This document shows positions 6,466 to 7,699 of a stretch of 7,699 nucleotides of DNA, one piece after another; within the stretch, counting starts at the first letter, position 1; every line of letters starts with the position of its first letter. The position numbers and the translations under genes are program-made. The stretch spans positions 1 through 7,699 of the forward strand of contig JABDQT010000193.1 of NCBI GenBank assembly GCA_013042165.1, read 5' to 3'. The stretch is from Kiritimatiellales bacterium. GTDB lineage: Bacteria; Verrucomicrobiota; Kiritimatiellia; Kiritimatiellales; Pontiellaceae. The notes beneath the pieces were generated by a model, which ran no database searches, was not told the DNA's origin, and saw only the letters and a list, made by a program, of their open reading frames with translations.

Positions 6466-6779
6466 GTAACCACCAGATCAGAGCCGCCGGTGTTGATGAT
6501 TTCATGCACTTCGCCCGGCTGCACCACAACAGTCGTGCCGGCGGCAAATACATACGCCACATCATTCACCCGTATTTCCCCGCAGCCCGACTCGACCGTG
6601 AACACCTCGGCCATGTCGTTATGCAGATGGCTTCCGGCCTTCTCGCCCGGCGGAAAAACGGCGCGGGCAAAGTTGGTCATGCCTTCAAGCTCGCCGTTTT
6701 CGAGGATGACCTTCTTGCGGATCCGGTCGTTGTGCGACGAACCCCGTTCCGGTATTTCATGGATTTTGATCAGCTTCAT
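6438..6779 (-). CDS. Small single-domain cupin protein
   Basis: This protein of 113 residues is one cupin barrel. Motif 1 fits the canonical spacing exactly: G45, then H51, H53, E58 and G65. Motif 2 is present as G81 followed by QPGEVHEIIN (87-96). H51, H53, E58 and H92 would bind a divalent metal. Such stand-alone cupins include dioxygenases, isomerases and sugar-binding proteins, so the reaction cannot be stated. There is no clear Shine-Dalgarno sequence before the ATG at 6779. The start lies 39 bases after the stop of the DUF1643-like gene on the same strand, so cotranscription is likely. The 3' end runs 28 bases into the convergent hydrolase gene, with no room for a terminator between them. 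Confidence 0.9.
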   Translation of the reverse strand: MKLIKIHEIPERGSSHNDRIRKKVILENGELEGMTNFARAVFPPGEKAGSHLHNDMAEVFTVESGCGEIRVNDVAYVFAAGTTVVVQPGEVHEIINTGGSDLVVTYFGMLATD

Positions 6780-6818
6780 CGTGGTCGAGAAAAGCAGAAA
6801 TTCAACCCCAAGGAAAGA

Positions 6819-7538
6819 TCAAGTGGCGGCGGAGATGGACTCGAGGGCATGGGTGATCGCCTCCAGCCAGTCGAGCTTCTTTTTCTGCAGCATCGGGCTC
6901 GGATGCGCATTGAGCAGCGTGTGGACATCCGAAGGTGCCGCACAGACCGGTTCAGCCTCGATACGCTTCATGCACTGCTCGGCCAAAGGGAGGAGTCCGG
7001 TATCCTGCCCCCACCCCAGCAGGATCGGCGTACGGTGCTTACGCTTGAGCGCATGCGCGCACTCGGCCGCGCGTTCCCTACAGAAAATACTGTGTACATG
7101 TCCTCCCATGAGTTCGCTCAGCGCGGCGGCCTTGCCGAGAAAGCTGCCGGACTTCGGATCGCGCAGATCGGAAAGGTTCAGCACGCGGATATGTTTCCAC
7201 CCGTTGGCCACTCCAATGCGCATCACCTGATACTGCGTGTTGTCGGGCTGGGTCAGCACCAGCTTCTTGCGCACCGTGTGGGCGGCGGCCGGATAGTCGA
7301 TCTCCTCATCAATATGATAGATATCCTTGGGGTGCGAAGAACCGGGATTCATCATAATCACCACTGCGTCCGGCCGTTGCTCAGAAAGATCGGAGGGGTT
7401 TTCGGGCTGGATGGAGTGGTCGACAATCTCCAGTACGCTGCGGCACTTAGCCCGCTCGCCGCTCATGAACACCAGTTCATAGAAATGGCCAAAACATACA
7501 TACCGCTTTTTCAACTCAGCTGCGTATAGAAACTCCAT
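6819..7538 (-). CDS. DUF1643-like protein of unknown function
   Basis: This protein of 239 residues has no signal peptide or membrane segment. Its landmarks resemble DUF1643: RYVCFGHF (12-19), VVIMMNPGSS (59-68), TQYQVMRIGVANGW (101-114), VLNLSDLRDP (119-128), ILLGWGQD (172-179) and NAHPSP (210-215). The pattern 'hydrophobic-NPS/G' followed by D..T..R..A...G and V.NL...R is what I recall for that family, whose function is not established to my knowledge. GGAG lies 10 bases before the ATG at 7538 and falls inside a heptamer repeat array. It is the first gene of a likely two-gene unit with the cupin. The family assignment is by eye and could be a related family. Confidence 0.72.
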   Translation of the reverse strand: MEFLYAAELKKRYVCFGHFYELVFMSGERAKCRSVLEIVDHSIQPENPSDLSEQRPDAVVIMMNPGSSHPKDIYHIDEEIDYPAAAHTVRKKLVLTQPDNTQYQVMRIGVANGWKHIRVLNLSDLRDPKSGSFLGKAAALSELMGGHVHSIFCRERAAECAHALKRKHRTPILLGWGQDTGLLPLAEQCMKRIEAEPVCAAPSDVHTLLNAHPSPMLQKKKLDWLEAITHALESISAAT

Positions 7539-7545
7539 AGGTAAA

Positions 7546-7580
7546 ATACTCCGTACTGCTTATTTCGTATTGCGTATTGC
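7546..7580 (-). repeat. Heptamer tandem array (five units, consensus GCARTAC)
   Basis: Read on the minus strand, five adjacent 7-base units are GCAATAC, GCAATAC, GAAATAA, GCAGTAC and GGAGTAT. The first two are identical and the others diverge. The last unit supplies the GGAG ribosome binding site of the DUF1643-like gene. The array lies wholly within the leader or promoter region of that gene. Confidence 0.65.
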
Positions 7581-7584
7581 TGAA

Positions 7585-7680
7585 TTCATCCGCCTTCGCA
7601 GGAGACCCCGCATTTATGCGGGGAGGAATGTCCGCTCATCTGCTTCGGCGCGATGTCCCCCATCGCGACGGGCGGATGAA
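7585..7680. other. Structured intergenic element: outer inverted repeat enclosing two hairpins
   Basis: TTCATCCGCC (7585-7594) and GGCGGATGAA (7671-7680) are a perfect 10-bp inverted repeat. Between them are two perfect hairpins: CCCCGCA/TGCGGGG with loop TTTA (7606-7623, 7-bp stem, extendable by one A-T pair) and CGCGATG/CATCGCG with loop TCCCC (7649-7667). Together they can fold as a three-way junction. No open frame of note crosses it. It could be a REP-like dispersed element, a small RNA, or a 3' structure of a gene to the right of the window. The sequence after it (7684-7699) resembles half of another GC-rich palindrome, which favours a repeat-rich spacer. Confidence 0.5.
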
Positions 7681-7699
7681 CCACGCCGTAGCCTTTGGC

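Noticed and set aside
6297..7529. A 410-codon open frame on the plus strand
   Set aside because: It covers the antisense of the cupin and DUF1643-like genes and overlaps the hydrolase in another frame; the translation looks random.
7585..7699. tRNA, CRISPR repeat or insertion sequence end
   Set aside because: The stems do not fit a tRNA cloverleaf, there are no regularly spaced direct repeats with unique spacers, and no transposase or target duplication is visible.

Overview
The window is ordinary, gene-dense bacterial chromosome with moderately high GC and no sign of a prophage, transposon or CRISPR array. It holds eight protein-coding genes, one of them cut by the left edge. The secreted TIGR03790-type protein, whose family I recall as occurring mainly in bacteria that carry exosortase, together with the general gene style, suggests a PVC-superphylum bacterium (Kiritimatiellota, Verrucomicrobiota or Lentisphaerota). 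This is inference; no rRNA or other marker is present to settle it.

Layout, left to right. (1) Positions 1-644, minus strand: a YbjT/NmrA-like NAD(P)-binding protein, C-terminus off the window. (2) 645-788: a divergent intergenic region with a palindromic -10-like element. (3) 789-1241, plus strand: a small ferritin-like (rubrerythrin-type) diiron protein. (4) 1269-5541, minus strand: a tight four-gene cluster, transcribed from right to left: a MEMO1-AMMECR1 fusion, a secreted TIGR03790-like protein, tsaE and tsaB. Gaps are 29 and 45 bases, and tsaE and tsaB overlap by ATGA. All four starts have a Shine-Dalgarno sequence, so one transcript is likely. (5) 5542-5655: divergent promoter region. 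(6) 5656-6465, plus strand: a membrane-anchored alpha/beta hydrolase whose end overlaps the end of the next gene by 28 bases. (7) 6438-7538, minus strand: a DUF1643-like gene followed by a small single-domain cupin. (8) 7539-7699: no gene, but a 7-bp tandem array that supplies the DUF1643 ribosome binding site, then a strongly structured element with a 10-bp outer inverted repeat enclosing two perfect hairpins.

How the genes fit together. TsaB and TsaE are partners in making the universal t6A37 tRNA modification; TsaC and TsaD are not in the window. MEMO1 and AMMECR1 domains are usually two parts of the AmmeMemoRadiSam system; here they are one polypeptide and the radical-SAM member is not visible nearby. 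The role of the TIGR03790 protein is unknown. The remaining genes (SDR, ferritin-like, hydrolase, cupin, DUF1643) look like housekeeping or stress-related single genes.

I see no clear-cut new defence or mobile system. The points most worth following are the fused MEMO1-AMMECR1 protein and its operon partners, and the structured element with the heptamer array at the right edge.
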